Positions 23,010 through 31,568 of a DNA stretch of 64,000 nt are shown piece after piece. Origin of the DNA: Mesorhizobium sp. M2D.F.Ca.ET.226.01.1.1. Lineage in GTDB: Bacteria; Pseudomonadota; Alphaproteobacteria; Rhizobiales; Rhizobiaceae. Every line of letters begins with the position of its first letter. Within the stretch, counting starts at the first letter, position 1. The stretch is taken from the NCBI RefSeq assembly GCF_004022705.2, contig NZ_RZOY02000003.1:478029-542028 (forward strand), in the 5' to 3' direction. Under the pieces are notes generated by a model, which saw only the letters and a list, made by a program, of their open reading frames with translations, made no database searches and was not told the DNA's origin. Made by a program: the position numbers and the translations under genes.

Positions 23010-24207
23010 CGCGCGCGAAGCCGCAAAGCCGGCCGCTCCCTTCCCAATTATCGGCATTGGCGCATCGGCGGGCGGCATCGCAGCCCTGCAAAGGTTCTTC
23101 CACAGGTGCCGGCAGATAGCGGCTTTGCCTATGTGGTCATTCAGCACCTCGACGCCGAGCATGAAAGCGTGCTCACCAGCATCATCCGGCGCTCCACTGC
23201 GATCGAAACCCAAACCGCGGCCGAAGGCATGGAGATCGAGTCCGACAAGATCTACGTCACGCCTCCCGGTGTGTCGGTGACGCTGCGTGACCAGCGCTTT
23301 CAGGTGGCCAGGATGGCCGCGACGCGCGTCAGGCGCACGCCGGTCGACGATTTCTTCACCTCATCTGGCGGAGGAGCAGTCGAAGTCTGCGGCGGGCATC
23401 ATCCTGTCCGGGACGGGCAGCGACGGCACGATCGGGCTCAGGACCATCAAGGAAACGCGGCGGCCTGACCTTGGCGCAAGAAAGTGCCGAATATGACGGC
23501 ATGATGCGCAGCGCCGTCCAGAGTGCTTCTCGCGGAGGAAATGGCGGGCAAGGTGGTCGGCTATTTCCGCCACTCCAATCATACCGAAAGCGAACGCGAC
23601 CGCCGCAAGCGCGATGTCGCCGAACAGCTTTCACGCATCGCGGCGCTGCTGCGCGTGCGGACCGGCCACGATTTCAGCGGTTACAAGGACAACTCGATCC
23701 TGCGGCGCATCCAGCGCCGCATGCAGGTACCGTAGATCGATGACCCGACCGCGTTCTACGAGCGGCTGCGCGACGAGCCGCAGCAGGTGGACCTTCTGTA
23801 CCAGGCCTCTTGATCGGCGTCACCAGCTTCTTCCGCGACGAGCACGCCTTCGAGTCCTGGAAAGGCTGGTCATTCCCCGGCTGTTCGAGAGCCGCAAGCC
23901 CGACGAGACGATCCGCGTATGGGTGCCGGGCTACGCCACGGGCGAAGAGGCCTATTCGATCGCCAGCTCCTGAAGGAGAGCGCGCCGCGCGGCGCCGCCT
24001 CGCCCAATCTGCAGATCTTCGCCACCGACATCGACGCCATCGCCGCCCCTGGTCGACGTTTTGAGCCACAAGGAGGCCGAGGGCAGCCAGGAAAGGCTGC
24101 TACACGAGTTGCAGCACCGCGTGAAGAACATCCTGGCCACGATCACCGCGCTGACGTCGCGCATGGTGCGCACGCGGTTCCGCAAAGGCGACGCCGCGCC
24201 AGGCTGA
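22963..24207 (+). pseudogene. Decayed CheB-CheR-histidine kinase fusion
   Basis: Fragments follow each other in the right order but in changing frames: CheB start IIGIGASAGGIAALQRFF (22963 on), then VVIQHLDAEHESVL, then IILSGTGSDGTIGLRTIKE, LAQESAEYDGMMRS, LLAEEMAGKVVGYF, the CheR part RTGHDFSGYKDNSILRRIQ, VLERLVIPRLFES, VWVPGYATGEEAYS and LQIFATDID, and finally the kinase start ELQHRVKNILATITAL. At least six frame breaks, a TAG at the former CAG (23733-23735) and a large internal deletion before the kinase part are visible. It cannot make the full protein. Confidence 0.88.
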
Positions 24208-24232
24208 AATGGGTTTTGGCTCGCTGCCTCGT

Positions 24233-24595
24233 CTATTGTTCGGCGCGATTCCCAACCAGCTGGCTCGCCAGTTCGACAAGATGCCGGATCGGCGCCGGCT
24301 TGGGCAGGTAGGGCGCGCCGTGAAAGATCGGCGACTGGAACTCCGGATCGTAGCCTGAATGGATGACGAAGGGCACGCCCGCCTCCTTGAGGCGGGCCGC
24401 GGCAACGCCTCGCTGGCCGTCAAGCAGCTGGATATCGATGATGGCAACGTCCGGCTTGTGATCGTCCAGCCAAGCCGCGGCTGCTCGCTCGGACGCCACG
24501 CAGGCCGCCTCGAAGCCGCGCTCCTTCAGGCCATTCGCCACGTCCGACGCGATCAAATATTCGTCTTCGATAATCAGCGCCAAGGGCGCACGCAT
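24233..24595 (-). CDS. Single-domain response regulator
   Basis: A protein of 120 residues: acidic IIEDE, phosphoacceptor Asp54 in AIIDIQL, HSGY as switch region and the lysine in LPKPAP. ATG at 24595 has GGAGG five bases upstream and is preferred to the ATG at 24601. There is no output domain. It belongs to the receiver type that usually pairs with HWE kinases; the decayed kinase fusion that ends 26 bases away on the other strand may once have been its partner. Confidence 0.85.
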   Translation of the reverse strand: MRAPLALIIEDEYLIASDVANGLKERGFEAACVASERAAAAWLDDHKPDVAIIDIQLLDGQRGVAAARLKEAGVPFVIHSGYDPEFQSPIFHGAPYLPKPAPIRHLVELASQLVGNRAEQ

Positions 24596-24606
24596 TTCCA
24601 CCTCCG

Positions 24607-24870
24607 TCAGCGTGTAATGCCCCTCCTCGGCCGAGGCTCGCGACAGGTCTCATCATGTCCCCGGGGGAAGCGCAGGGTGTGTTCCCGCGGATTGGTTGCG
24701 GCGCTGCCGAGGGGGTTTGGACCGGCCTGCTCCCTGTCGAGGGAAAGCTCGATCACGTCCGGGTCCGCCAACGCGGCGCGCGCCTCGAAAAGGCGAAGAA
24801 ATTCAGGTCTGAGCCCATCGCCTCGTGAGCTTGCAAGCGCATGCAGTGACATGAGGGAGCGCATCATCAT
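24607..24870 (-). CDS. Possible small hypothetical protein (87 aa)
   Basis: ATG at 24870 follows AAAGG, and the frame fits exactly between two supported genes with a 24-base gap upstream and 11 bases to the receiver start. The product is polar (RPEFLRLFEARAALADPDVIEL) with no domain recognised. Position and ribosome site are the only support. Confidence 0.35.
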   Translation of the reverse strand: MMMRSLMSLHALASSRGDGLRPEFLRLFEARAALADPDVIELSLDREQAGPNPLGSAATNPREHTLRFPRGHDETCREPRPRRGITR

Positions 24871-24894
24871 ACCTTTCACAGACCCCGCCTTCCC

Positions 24895-25389
24895 TCACAT
24901 CGCAGCGGTTGCCCTTTCCTGCCTTGCTTCTTCGAAATCGACAGACACGACGACGCTGCCGTCGCTGCCACGAACCCGAACCGCCCAGCCGTCCTGGCGG
25001 GATTCTGCCGCATCGTCGAGCAGATCGATCGCGGAGCGCAGCGCTTCGTGCCGGACAGCTTCCAGGTCGGGCAACTCGACGCCCTCAAGCCGTCTCACAC
25101 TGCCATCCTCGCGATATTCGAATGTATACGGACCCTGGCTAGTATCGGTCGGCCTCTCGGTGCCCGGCCGGCCTGCGTCCACCTTTCCGTCCGGTCGGTC
25201 CCCTTCAGCCGGGTAGCCGAACGCCGCGCACTGAAGCATCATCTCCCTGGCGCGATCGACAAGCGCGGCATCGCCGAGCAACGGGTCGGACACGACCATG
25301 GTGACAGCGATGTTTTCCCCGCCCTCGCCAACAAAGTCGACTGTCACGCCTTTGGGATTTGCATGGATCGTCGTGTCGAGAACTTGCAT
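24895..25389 (-). CDS. Hypothetical protein with DUF6894-like C-terminal domain
   Basis: A protein of 164 residues. The N-terminal 60 residues form a small beta-alpha unit (VTVDFVGEGGENIAVTMVV). A linker leads to LPDLEAVRHEALRSAIDLL and VRVRGSDGSVVVSVDF, which matches the DUF6894 pattern of a helix followed by a final beta hairpin. The function is unknown. AGAGG precedes the ATG. A degenerate stress-type promoter (GGAAC-N16-GCTT, 25419-25443) lies 30 bases upstream. It heads a likely unit with the next two minus-strand genes. Confidence 0.65.
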   Translation of the reverse strand: MQVLDTTIHANPKGVTVDFVGEGGENIAVTMVVSDPLLGDAALVDRAREMMLQCAAFGYPAEGDRPDGKVDAGRPGTERPTDTSQGPYTFEYREDGSVRRLEGVELPDLEAVRHEALRSAIDLLDDAAESRQDGWAVRVRGSDGSVVVSVDFEEARQERATAAM

Positions 25390-25548
25390 TGCTGCCTCTG
25401 TGTCCTGGCATCGATAAAAAGCTCCCCTGATCCCGAAAGTTCCGTCCGAATTCAGGAATCGAATTCCGAAACCGGGGCCAACGCTCGCGCAGCGCCCGCG
25501 ATGAGTGCGAAGGCTGCATTAATTCCATTGGTCCTTTGACGACCGGTT

Positions 25549-25573
25549 GGAACAGCGGGGCCGGATGCAGGTT
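25549..25573 (+). promoter_or_regulatory. Sigma-EcfG-type promoter
   Basis: GGAAC (25549-25553), 16 bases, GGTT (25570-25573), 22 bases before the tail-anchored protein. Confidence 0.7.
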
Positions 25574-25595
25574 TGGGGAACAAAGGAGACGCCGA

Positions 25596-25913
25596 ATGCC
25601 ACCCAACCAACGCACACCAGCCGAAGCGCGCGGCGAAATCCAGGCCGGCAGGGCGCAGGACAAGACCCCGGGCTTCGACCCGGCGGCAGCACCGCAGGAA
25701 GCGGACGCCGAGGCGGGCGATGTCCCGACCTCCGCTGCGCCGGCCGCGCCGCACAAACCGAACTTCACCAACCAGGCGAGTTTTGCCAACGCGATGCGAC
25801 CTCCGGAGAACGCCCCAGGCCTTGAGCCGCGCAGGAACGGGCCGGTCCTGGTCATCGTGGCGCTGGTCGTCGTGGCCGCAGTCGCCTTTCTGTTTGCCGC
25901 AGCCTTCCGCTAA
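25596..25913 (+). CDS. Tail-anchored small membrane protein (105 aa)
   Basis: ATG at 25596 follows AAAGGAGA. About 80 residues of Pro- and Ala-rich, charged, disordered chain precede a single C-terminal helix (VLVIVALVVVAAVAFLFAAA), so the bulk should lie in the cytosol with a C-terminal membrane anchor. No domain is recognised. Confidence 0.7.
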   Translation: MPPNQRTPAEARGEIQAGRAQDKTPGFDPAAAPQEADAEAGDVPTSAAPAAPHKPNFTNQASFANAMRPPENAPGLEPRRNGPVLVIVALVVVAAVAFLFAAAFR

Positions 25914-25922
25914 CCGCGAAAG

Positions 25923-25947
25923 GGAACATCACTCCTCGTTCCGGGTT
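25923..25947 (+). promoter_or_regulatory. Sigma-EcfG-type promoter
   Basis: GGAAC (25923-25927), 16 bases, GGTT (25944-25947), ten bases after the tail-anchored gene and 35 before the 46-residue gene. Confidence 0.7.
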
Positions 25948-25982
25948 CGAAAGCGCGTTCGATAACGCAAGGAGGTTTTGCG

Positions 25983-26123
25983 ATGCGGAGCTTGAAAAGT
26001 TTGTTTCGCCATCTGTGGCGGTGGAAAGCACGGTCCACAACGGACCCGTCTCCCGTGGACGCCATCGTGCGGCTGCTGCGCGACGCCGAAAAGCAGGGCG
26101 GGTCTCGGCGGCGTTTGAATTGA
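25983..26123 (+). CDS. 46-residue basic protein
   Basis: ATG at 25983 has AAGGAGG upstream. The N-terminus RSLKSLFRHLWRWKARS is an amphipathic, Trp/Arg-rich helix that could attach to membranes; the second half (VDAIVRLLRDAEKQGG) is a polar helix. It resembles the small protein at 12915 in its start. No relative of known function comes to mind. Confidence 0.65.
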   Translation: MRSLKSLFRHLWRWKARSTTDPSPVDAIVRLLRDAEKQGGSRRRLN

Positions 26124-26176
26124 GGATTGCCCCTCGGGGGTGATGTCGCCGGATGAGCAAGCGGCCGCGGGGGGGG

Positions 26177-26383
26177 TCAATCCTCGTCAAAGATATGCTC
26201 GTGAATGATGCCAAGGATCTGGAGTTTCACCGTTTCCCGCGCTTCGGGCTTCACGAACGGCATCAGCAGATCGACCGTTTCCTCCACCCGTCGCGGCAGG
26301 TCGGCGCTCGGATCGCTCAGATAGCTTCCATGGGCATAGAGGTTTTCGGTCAGCTTCTTGTTCAGGTCGGCAAAGAGTCCCAT
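26177..26383 (-). CDS. Conserved small helical protein (68 aa)
   Basis: AAAGGAG precedes the ATG at 26383. The chain is helical and acidic (NKKLTENLYAHGSYLSD, then PRRVEETVDLLMPFVKP and LQILGIIHEHIFDED) and looks like a folded soluble protein. Its function is unknown. It is convergent with the 46-residue gene and has its own stress-type promoter. Confidence 0.65.
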   Translation of the reverse strand: MGLFADLNKKLTENLYAHGSYLSDPSADLPRRVEETVDLLMPFVKPEARETVKLQILGIIHEHIFDED

Positions 26384-26406
26384 CGCGATTGCTCCTTTGC
26401 CGATCC

Positions 26407-26431
26407 AACAGCCGAGCGCCCGCGCGGTTCC
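26407..26431 (-). promoter_or_regulatory. Sigma-EcfG-type promoter
   Basis: Minus-strand GGAAC (26427-26431), 16 bases, TGTT (26407-26410), 24 bases before the 68-residue protein. Confidence 0.65.
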
Positions 26432-26550
26432 TTTGCGTGGAAGAGCAGGATGCAGGTCGTCGCGCCGATGTCACCTAGGCGGCACGTTGGCCGAACAGCA
26501 TGCAGTTGCAGGGCCTCCCCCCAACCGCACGATGACACCAGCTTCTCGAG

Positions 26551-26823
26551 CTAGTTCTTCTGGTTGCGCTCGACGAATTTGTTGAAGCGGCTCGTTCCGC
26601 CTTTGCCAGCTTCATCCTGATGCAGGAAGGCGAGATCGTTCTCGTCGAAAATGCGGAAGAATTCGTCCCACTCGATCGGTTCCAGCGTGTCTTCGGGTTC
26701 TCCGAAATCGATGCGCAGGATGCCGCCCTCGCCTTTCGTACGCACGACGGCCGGCCGGCCGTCCCGTTCTTCCACCCATTTCCGGATCTCGTCGTGATTG
26801 GTGGTCGTCTTGGCCTCGGACAT
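26551..26823 (-). CDS. Conserved small soluble protein, paralogue 2
   Basis: A protein of 90 residues, paralogous to 10181-10444 along its whole length (GRPAVV, LRIDFGEPEDTL, PIEWDEFFRIF, LAFLHQDEAG, SRFNKFV). AAGGGAAA precedes the ATG. Two copies under the same type of promoter suggest either dosage or slightly different partners. The database label branching enzyme should not be transferred. Confidence 0.75.
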   Translation of the reverse strand: MSEAKTTTNHDEIRKWVEERDGRPAVVRTKGEGGILRIDFGEPEDTLEPIEWDEFFRIFDENDLAFLHQDEAGKGGTSRFNKFVERNQKN

Positions 26824-26863
26824 GGATTTCCCTTTCTCGCAGCGAGGATTGGTGAGCGGTCCT

Positions 26864-26888
26864 AACAGCAGCCAACAGCCAATGTTCC
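26864..26888 (-). promoter_or_regulatory. Sigma-EcfG-type promoter
   Basis: Minus-strand GGAAC (26884-26888), 16 bases, TGTT (26864-26867), reading to the 90-residue protein and divergent from the glycan cluster promoter. Confidence 0.65.
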
Positions 26889-26955
26889 AGCGGACTGCGC
26901 AGCTGCAGATTGCACAGCCCTTGTCCAAGCTGCGGCGGGAACTTTGTTGAAGCAG

Positions 26956-26980
26956 GGAACAAACCTTTTGCCGCGCAGTT
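26956..26980 (+). promoter_or_regulatory. Sigma-EcfG-type promoter of the glycan cluster, first half
   Basis: GGAAC (26956-26960), 16 bases, AGTT (26977-26980), 35 bases before the first epimerase gene. The next eight genes follow with little or no spacing. Confidence 0.7.
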
Positions 26981-27015
26981 CGGGGCGCCGAAGCAAAATC
27001 CGCAAGGGAGTCATC

Positions 27016-28122
27016 GTGAAACGCGTATTGGTTACGGGAGGTTGCGGCTTCATCGGCCGCCACGTCGCCCAGGAGCTCACTAACCATGGCTATCAGGTGC
27101 GCCTGCTCGACGCGCTTGTCGATCAGGTGCACGGCGCCGAAGCCATCAATCTTCCGAGCGGAGCCGAGCTGATCAAGGGCGACGTGCGCGATCGGAATGC
27201 GGTCGCCGAGGCGGTTTCGGATGTCGACGCGGTCATCCACCTGGCGGCCGAGGTCGGCGTCGGCCAGTCCATGTACGAGATCGCCCGCTATGTCGGCACC
27301 AACGATCTCGGCACCGCGGTGCTGCTCGAGGCACTCATCAAGAAGCCGGTTGAACGGATCATCGTGGCGTCCTCCATGAGCATCTATGGCGAAGGCCTCT
27401 ACCGAACTGCGGACGGCGAGCGGATCGACAATGCGCGACGCAAAGCCACCGACATTCGGGACGGCCTGTGGGATCTCAGATCGGCATCAGGCGAAACCCT
27501 GTCGCCGGTTCCGACCGACGAGGAGAAGCGGCCGGATCTCGCCTCGATCTATGCGCTGACCAAATACGCGCAGGAGCGCGCCGTGCTGATCTTCGGCCAG
27601 GCCTATGGCATCGACGCCGTGGCGCTGCGCCTCTTCAACGTCTTCGGCGCCGGACAGGCGCTTTCCAATCCCTATACCGGCGTTCTCGCCAACTTCGCCT
27701 CGCGCCTCGCCAGCGGCAAGCAGCCGACGATCTTCGAGGACGGCGAACAGAAGCGCGACTTCGTGCATGTGCGCGATGTCGCCGCCGCGTTCCGGCTGGC
27801 GCTTGAGCAACGCCAGGCCGCCGGGCATGCCATCAATATCGGCAGTGGCCACGCTTATTCGATCAGCGAAGTGGCCCGTCTTCTTGCCAAGGCGATGGGC
27901 ATCCCCAAGCGCCCGCCTGAAATCCTGGGCAAGGCGCGCTCGGGCGACATCCGCAACTGCTTCGCCGACATTGCCAAGGCGCGCGAACTGCTTGGCTTCG
28001 AACCCAAGCATCGTCTGGAAAATTCGCTCGGCGAATTCGCCGCCTGGGTTCGCAACAGCGTCGTCGTCGACCGCGGCGCCGACATGCGGCGCGAGCTGGA
28101 AGAGCGGGGATTGGTCTCATGA
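27016..28122 (+). CDS. NAD-dependent sugar-nucleotide epimerase/dehydratase
   Basis: A protein of 368 residues of the extended short-chain dehydrogenase family. The NAD loop is VLVTGGCGFIGRHVA, the catalytic serine region is ASSMSIYGEG and the catalytic Tyr/Lys pair is YALTKYAQE. The overall pattern recalls 4-epimerases acting on dTDP- or UDP-hexoses, but the sugar cannot be named. GTG at 27016 has AAGGGAG in front and is chosen over the upstream in-frame TTG. It is the first gene of the glycan cluster and overlaps the next gene by four bases. Confidence 0.85.
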   Translation: MKRVLVTGGCGFIGRHVAQELTNHGYQVRLLDALVDQVHGAEAINLPSGAELIKGDVRDRNAVAEAVSDVDAVIHLAAEVGVGQSMYEIARYVGTNDLGTAVLLEALIKKPVERIIVASSMSIYGEGLYRTADGERIDNARRKATDIRDGLWDLRSASGETLSPVPTDEEKRPDLASIYALTKYAQERAVLIFGQAYGIDAVALRLFNVFGAGQALSNPYTGVLANFASRLASGKQPTIFEDGEQKRDFVHVRDVAAAFRLALEQRQAAGHAINIGSGHAYSISEVARLLAKAMGIPKRPPEILGKARSGDIRNCFADIAKARELLGFEPKHRLENSLGEFAAWVRNSVVVDRGADMRRELEERGLVS

Positions 28123-29192
28123 CCCAGACGCACCGTCATGCTCGCAAGGCGCCCGTGGCCGTTATCGGCGGCAGCGGTTTCATTGGCTCCAACCTGGCCG
28201 ACAGCCTGTTGTCCGATGGCGAGAGGGTGCTGGTCGTCGACAATCTCAGCCGGCCAGGCGTCGATCAGAATCTCGACTGGCTGGCGCAGAAGCACGGCGA
28301 TCGGCTGGTCGCCGAAATCGTCGACATACGCGATCTGAGCGCGTTGGCCACAGCGTTGGCGCCGGCCAAAGCGATTTTCCATCTGGCCGCTCAGACAGCG
28401 GTGACGACTAGCCTGACCGATCCTGCTGAAGACTTCGACATCAACCTCAAGGGCACGTTCAACGTGCTGGAAGTGGCCCGCGGCACCGGAATTCCCGTGG
28501 TCTTCGCCAGCACCAACAAGGTCTATGGCAGCCTGCCCCAGATCACGGTGCGGCAAGCCGACGATCACTATGCACCGTTCGACGACGAGGTGCGTACGAG
28601 CGGCGTCGATGAGAAGGTCGGCCTTGATTTCTGCACGCCATACGGCTGCTCGAAGGGTGCGGCCGATCAGTATGTGCTCGACTATTCCAAGTCCTATGGC
28701 TTGCCGACGGCGGTACTGCGTATGAGCTGCATCTACGGGCCGCGCCAGTTCGGCACCGAGGACCAGGGCTGGGTCGCGCATTTTGTTCTCAGCGCGCTGT
28801 CGGGCCGGCCGATTACGGTTTACGGCGACGGCAGGCAGGTGCGTGACATCTTGCATGTGTCCGATGCCGTGACTGCCTATCGCGGCGTGCTCGCCAGGAT
28901 CGAGGACCTCAAGGGCCAGGCGTTCAATCTGGGCGGCGGCCCACGCAACGCGATCAGCCTGCGCGTGCTGCTGGCGGAGATCGCCGACATGACCGGCAGC
29001 GACATCGCGATCCGCCACGACAGCGAGCGCGTCGGCGATCAGCCCTTCTTCGTCGCCGACACGCGCAAGCTGCAAGCAGCGATCGGCTGGCAGGCGCATG
29101 TCCCATGGCGCGAGGGCGTCTGCGACCTCGCCAGCTGGCTGCTGCGGCATCGGCTCCAATCGCCTCCAGAAGCCACGAGGTACGTCGCATGA
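28119..29192 (+). CDS. NAD-dependent epimerase, CDP-paratose 2-epimerase-like
   Basis: A protein of 357 residues. AVIGGSGFIGSNLADSLL binds NAD, and the active site has FASTNKVYGSLP with YGCSKGAADQYV. The TNKVYG motif is typical of CDP-paratose/tyvelose 2-epimerases, so a C2 epimerisation of a nucleotide-linked sugar is a fair guess. ATGA overlaps exist with both neighbours, implying coupled translation. It is cytosolic. Confidence 0.82.
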   Translation: MTQTHRHARKAPVAVIGGSGFIGSNLADSLLSDGERVLVVDNLSRPGVDQNLDWLAQKHGDRLVAEIVDIRDLSALATALAPAKAIFHLAAQTAVTTSLTDPAEDFDINLKGTFNVLEVARGTGIPVVFASTNKVYGSLPQITVRQADDHYAPFDDEVRTSGVDEKVGLDFCTPYGCSKGAADQYVLDYSKSYGLPTAVLRMSCIYGPRQFGTEDQGWVAHFVLSALSGRPITVYGDGRQVRDILHVSDAVTAYRGVLARIEDLKGQAFNLGGGPRNAISLRVLLAEIADMTGSDIAIRHDSERVGDQPFFVADTRKLQAAIGWQAHVPWREGVCDLASWLLRHRLQSPPEATRYVA

Positions 29193-30481
29193 AAGTCGCC
29201 TTGGTCAATCCGTTCTGGACGTATGAGCACAGCATCTATTTCGGCTGCCGTCAGCCGCATCTGCCGCTGGAGCTCGGCTATTCGAAGGCAATGCTGGAAG
29301 CCGACGGGCACGACGTGCTGATGCTGGATGGACAATTGCAGACCCTCGACAACGCGGCGCTCGCCGAACGCGTCGCTGCCTTCGCGCCGGACATGACGGT
29401 GGTGACCACCGCGCCGACCTATCTGTTCTGGCGCTGCGCGCCGCCGGAGCTGCGCGTTCCCGGGGAATTTCTCGGCCATCTCGCCGGACGCGGTGGTCGA
29501 ACCGTGGCGGTTGGACCGCATGGCTCGGCGACGCCGGCCCCGACCTTGCGCAAGCTCGGCGTCGATGTCGTCGTGCGCGGTGAATGCGAGGAGGTCGTGG
29601 CAGAGCTCGGACGGCAAGGCGACTGGAGCAAGGTTGCGCATACGGCCCGCCTCCAAGGCGGGGGTCTGACCTGCAACGGCGGCGTTCATGCCAGCCCGTT
29701 CGTCGATCATCCGGAGCTCACCTGGCCGTCCGATTGGATCGCGGCGCATGGCCATCACCACCACAGGTTCGATACCGTCCAGAAGGGCGCCGGCGCCGAG
29801 GTAGAGGCCTCGCGCGGCTGCCCCTACAATTGCAGCTTTTGCGCCAAGATCGATTTTCGCGATGCCTATCGGCGCAGGAAACACGACGCCGTCGTGGCCG
29901 AGATCGACGGGCTGATCGCGCAAGGGGTCGGCTACATCTATTTCATCGACGAGATCTTCCTGCCGCAGAAGGCGCTGCTGGAAGCGCTGGTCGATCGCGA
30001 CGTCCAGTTCGGCGTCCAGACACGCATCGACCTGTGGAAGCCGGAACCGCTGGAACTGCTCGGCGCGGCCGGCTGCGTCTCGATCGAAGCCGGCCTCGAG
30101 AGCCTGACCGTCGAGGGCCGCGCGATGCTTGCCAAGCGCTGCCGGCTGGACACAGAGGATCTCGCTGCGCTTCTCATCGACGCCCGCCGCAACGTGCCTT
30201 TCGTCCAAGCCAATCTGATCGGCGTCGTCGAAGACGATCCGGCGCTGGTGGATTATTGGCGCAAGCACCTCATCGATCACGGCGTCTGGGCGAACGAGCC
30301 CGTGCCGCTCTATCCCTATCCGAGCTCTCCAAGCTACCGCGAACTCTGGGGCGAACCCGATGACCTCGCCTGGGAGCGCGCGCATGAGCACTACCTCGCC
30401 TCCTTCCGCTCCTTCAGCGACATCCAGGACCAGCGCCCGCATGCGCTGGCTGAGTTGGAGTCCTCATGCTGCAATCACTGA
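29189..30481 (+). CDS. B12-binding-domain radical SAM enzyme
   Basis: A protein of 430 residues. The N-terminal 150 residues form a cobalamin-binding-type Rossmann domain without an obvious DxHxxG, and the radical SAM cluster CPYNCSFC (Cys211, Cys215, Cys218) starts the second domain. Such enzymes often methylate unactivated carbon or rearrange sugars. From memory it fits the family TIGR04295, defined on oligosaccharide gene clusters; the reaction is unknown. The start overlaps the previous stop by four bases; the end overlaps the next gene by 16. Confidence 0.85.
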   Translation: MKVALVNPFWTYEHSIYFGCRQPHLPLELGYSKAMLEADGHDVLMLDGQLQTLDNAALAERVAAFAPDMTVVTTAPTYLFWRCAPPELRVPGEFLGHLAGRGGRTVAVGPHGSATPAPTLRKLGVDVVVRGECEEVVAELGRQGDWSKVAHTARLQGGGLTCNGGVHASPFVDHPELTWPSDWIAAHGHHHHRFDTVQKGAGAEVEASRGCPYNCSFCAKIDFRDAYRRRKHDAVVAEIDGLIAQGVGYIYFIDEIFLPQKALLEALVDRDVQFGVQTRIDLWKPEPLELLGAAGCVSIEAGLESLTVEGRAMLAKRCRLDTEDLAALLIDARRNVPFVQANLIGVVEDDPALVDYWRKHLIDHGVWANEPVPLYPYPSSPSYRELWGEPDDLAWERAHEHYLASFRSFSDIQDQRPHALAELESSCCNH

Positions 30482-31566
30482 TCCATTGTCCGCGGCGCAT
30501 CCTGATGACGACCGACGCCGTCGGCGGGGTGTGGCGCTATTGCCTCGACCTGGCGCGCGAGCTGGCGGCCGGCGGCGACAGCATCGTGCTTGCCGGGCTA
30601 GGACCCGAACCTTCTCCGGAGCAAGCACGAGAGGCGCGGTCTTTCGCCACGCTGGTTTGGCTGAAATGCCCGCCGGACTGGTTGACGCGCGACGAAGACG
30701 ATCTCCGCCGTTTGCCTGGCGAGTTGCAGACCCTTGCCGAGACCTATGCGATCGATCTCGTCCATCTCAATGCGCCGACGCAAGCGGCCGGGCTTGATCT
30801 CGCATGTCCTATCGTCGCGGTCTCGCATTCATGCGTGGCGACGTGGCTGCACGCGGTGCGCGGGCAGGCGCCGGCGGACGATTGGTCCTGGCAGCGAGAT
30901 CGCAACAGGGCCGGATTCGATCGCGCCGACGTCGTCGTCGCTCCGAGCCGAAGCCATGCCGAGATGCTCCAAGCCTGCTACGGCGCGATCGCAGGGTTGG
31001 GCGTCGTGCATAATGGCGCCCTGCCAGGTCCGAGGCCGGGGCGGCGCGAGCCTTTTGTCTTCGCTGCCGCACGCTGGTGGGACGAGGGCAAGGATGCGGC
31101 ATCGCTCGACGCCGCTGCCGCGCTCTGCGATTGGCCCGTTCAGGCCGCCGGTCCGCTCGCCGGCCCCGACGGACAGCGCGCCCGTTTCGACAACTGCGTC
31201 TCGCTCGGTTCAATCGACCACCGCGAGGTTCGTCGCCTGATGAGGCGAGCCGGCATCTTCGTTTCAACTTCCATCTACGAGCCTTTTGGGCTGGCCGCCT
31301 TGGAGGCCGCGCTTTCGGCCACGCCGCTGGTGCTCGCCGATATCGCGACCTACCGCGAGATCTGGGATGGCGCGGCCATGTTCTTCCATCCGCGCGATCC
31401 ACATGCCCTGGCCGGCTGCATCGAGAACCTGTCCCGCGACGAAAGCTTGCGGCGCAAGCTCGGCAGGCGCGCCGCGCGGCAGGCACGCAACTTCTCGCTG
31501 GGCAAACAGGTGAGGATGATGCGTGACATCTACAACCAGGCGGCGCTGACCGCGGCGGGGTGTTGA
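30466..31566 (+). CDS. GT4-type glycosyltransferase
   Basis: A protein of 366 residues with a GT-B fold. The N-terminal glycine-rich acceptor loop is MTTDAVGGVWRY, and the C-terminal donor site has STSIYEPFGLAALEAALSATP, the E-x7-E region of family GT4. It should transfer a sugar from a nucleotide donor with retention of configuration. GGAG precedes the ATG at 30466, which lies inside the radical SAM gene. Confidence 0.85.
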   Translation: MLQSLIHCPRRILMTTDAVGGVWRYCLDLARELAAGGDSIVLAGLGPEPSPEQAREARSFATLVWLKCPPDWLTRDEDDLRRLPGELQTLAETYAIDLVHLNAPTQAAGLDLACPIVAVSHSCVATWLHAVRGQAPADDWSWQRDRNRAGFDRADVVVAPSRSHAEMLQACYGAIAGLGVVHNGALPGPRPGRREPFVFAAARWWDEGKDAASLDAAAALCDWPVQAAGPLAGPDGQRARFDNCVSLGSIDHREVRRLMRRAGIFVSTSIYEPFGLAALEAALSATPLVLADIATYREIWDGAAMFFHPRDPHALAGCIENLSRDESLRRKLGRRAARQARNFSLGKQVRMMRDIYNQAALTAAGC

Positions 31567-31568
31567 TC

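Noticed and set aside
27855..30442. Two long minus-strand frames opposite the epimerase and radical SAM genes
   Set aside because: Antisense shadows of genes with clear NAD and CxxxCxxC motifs.
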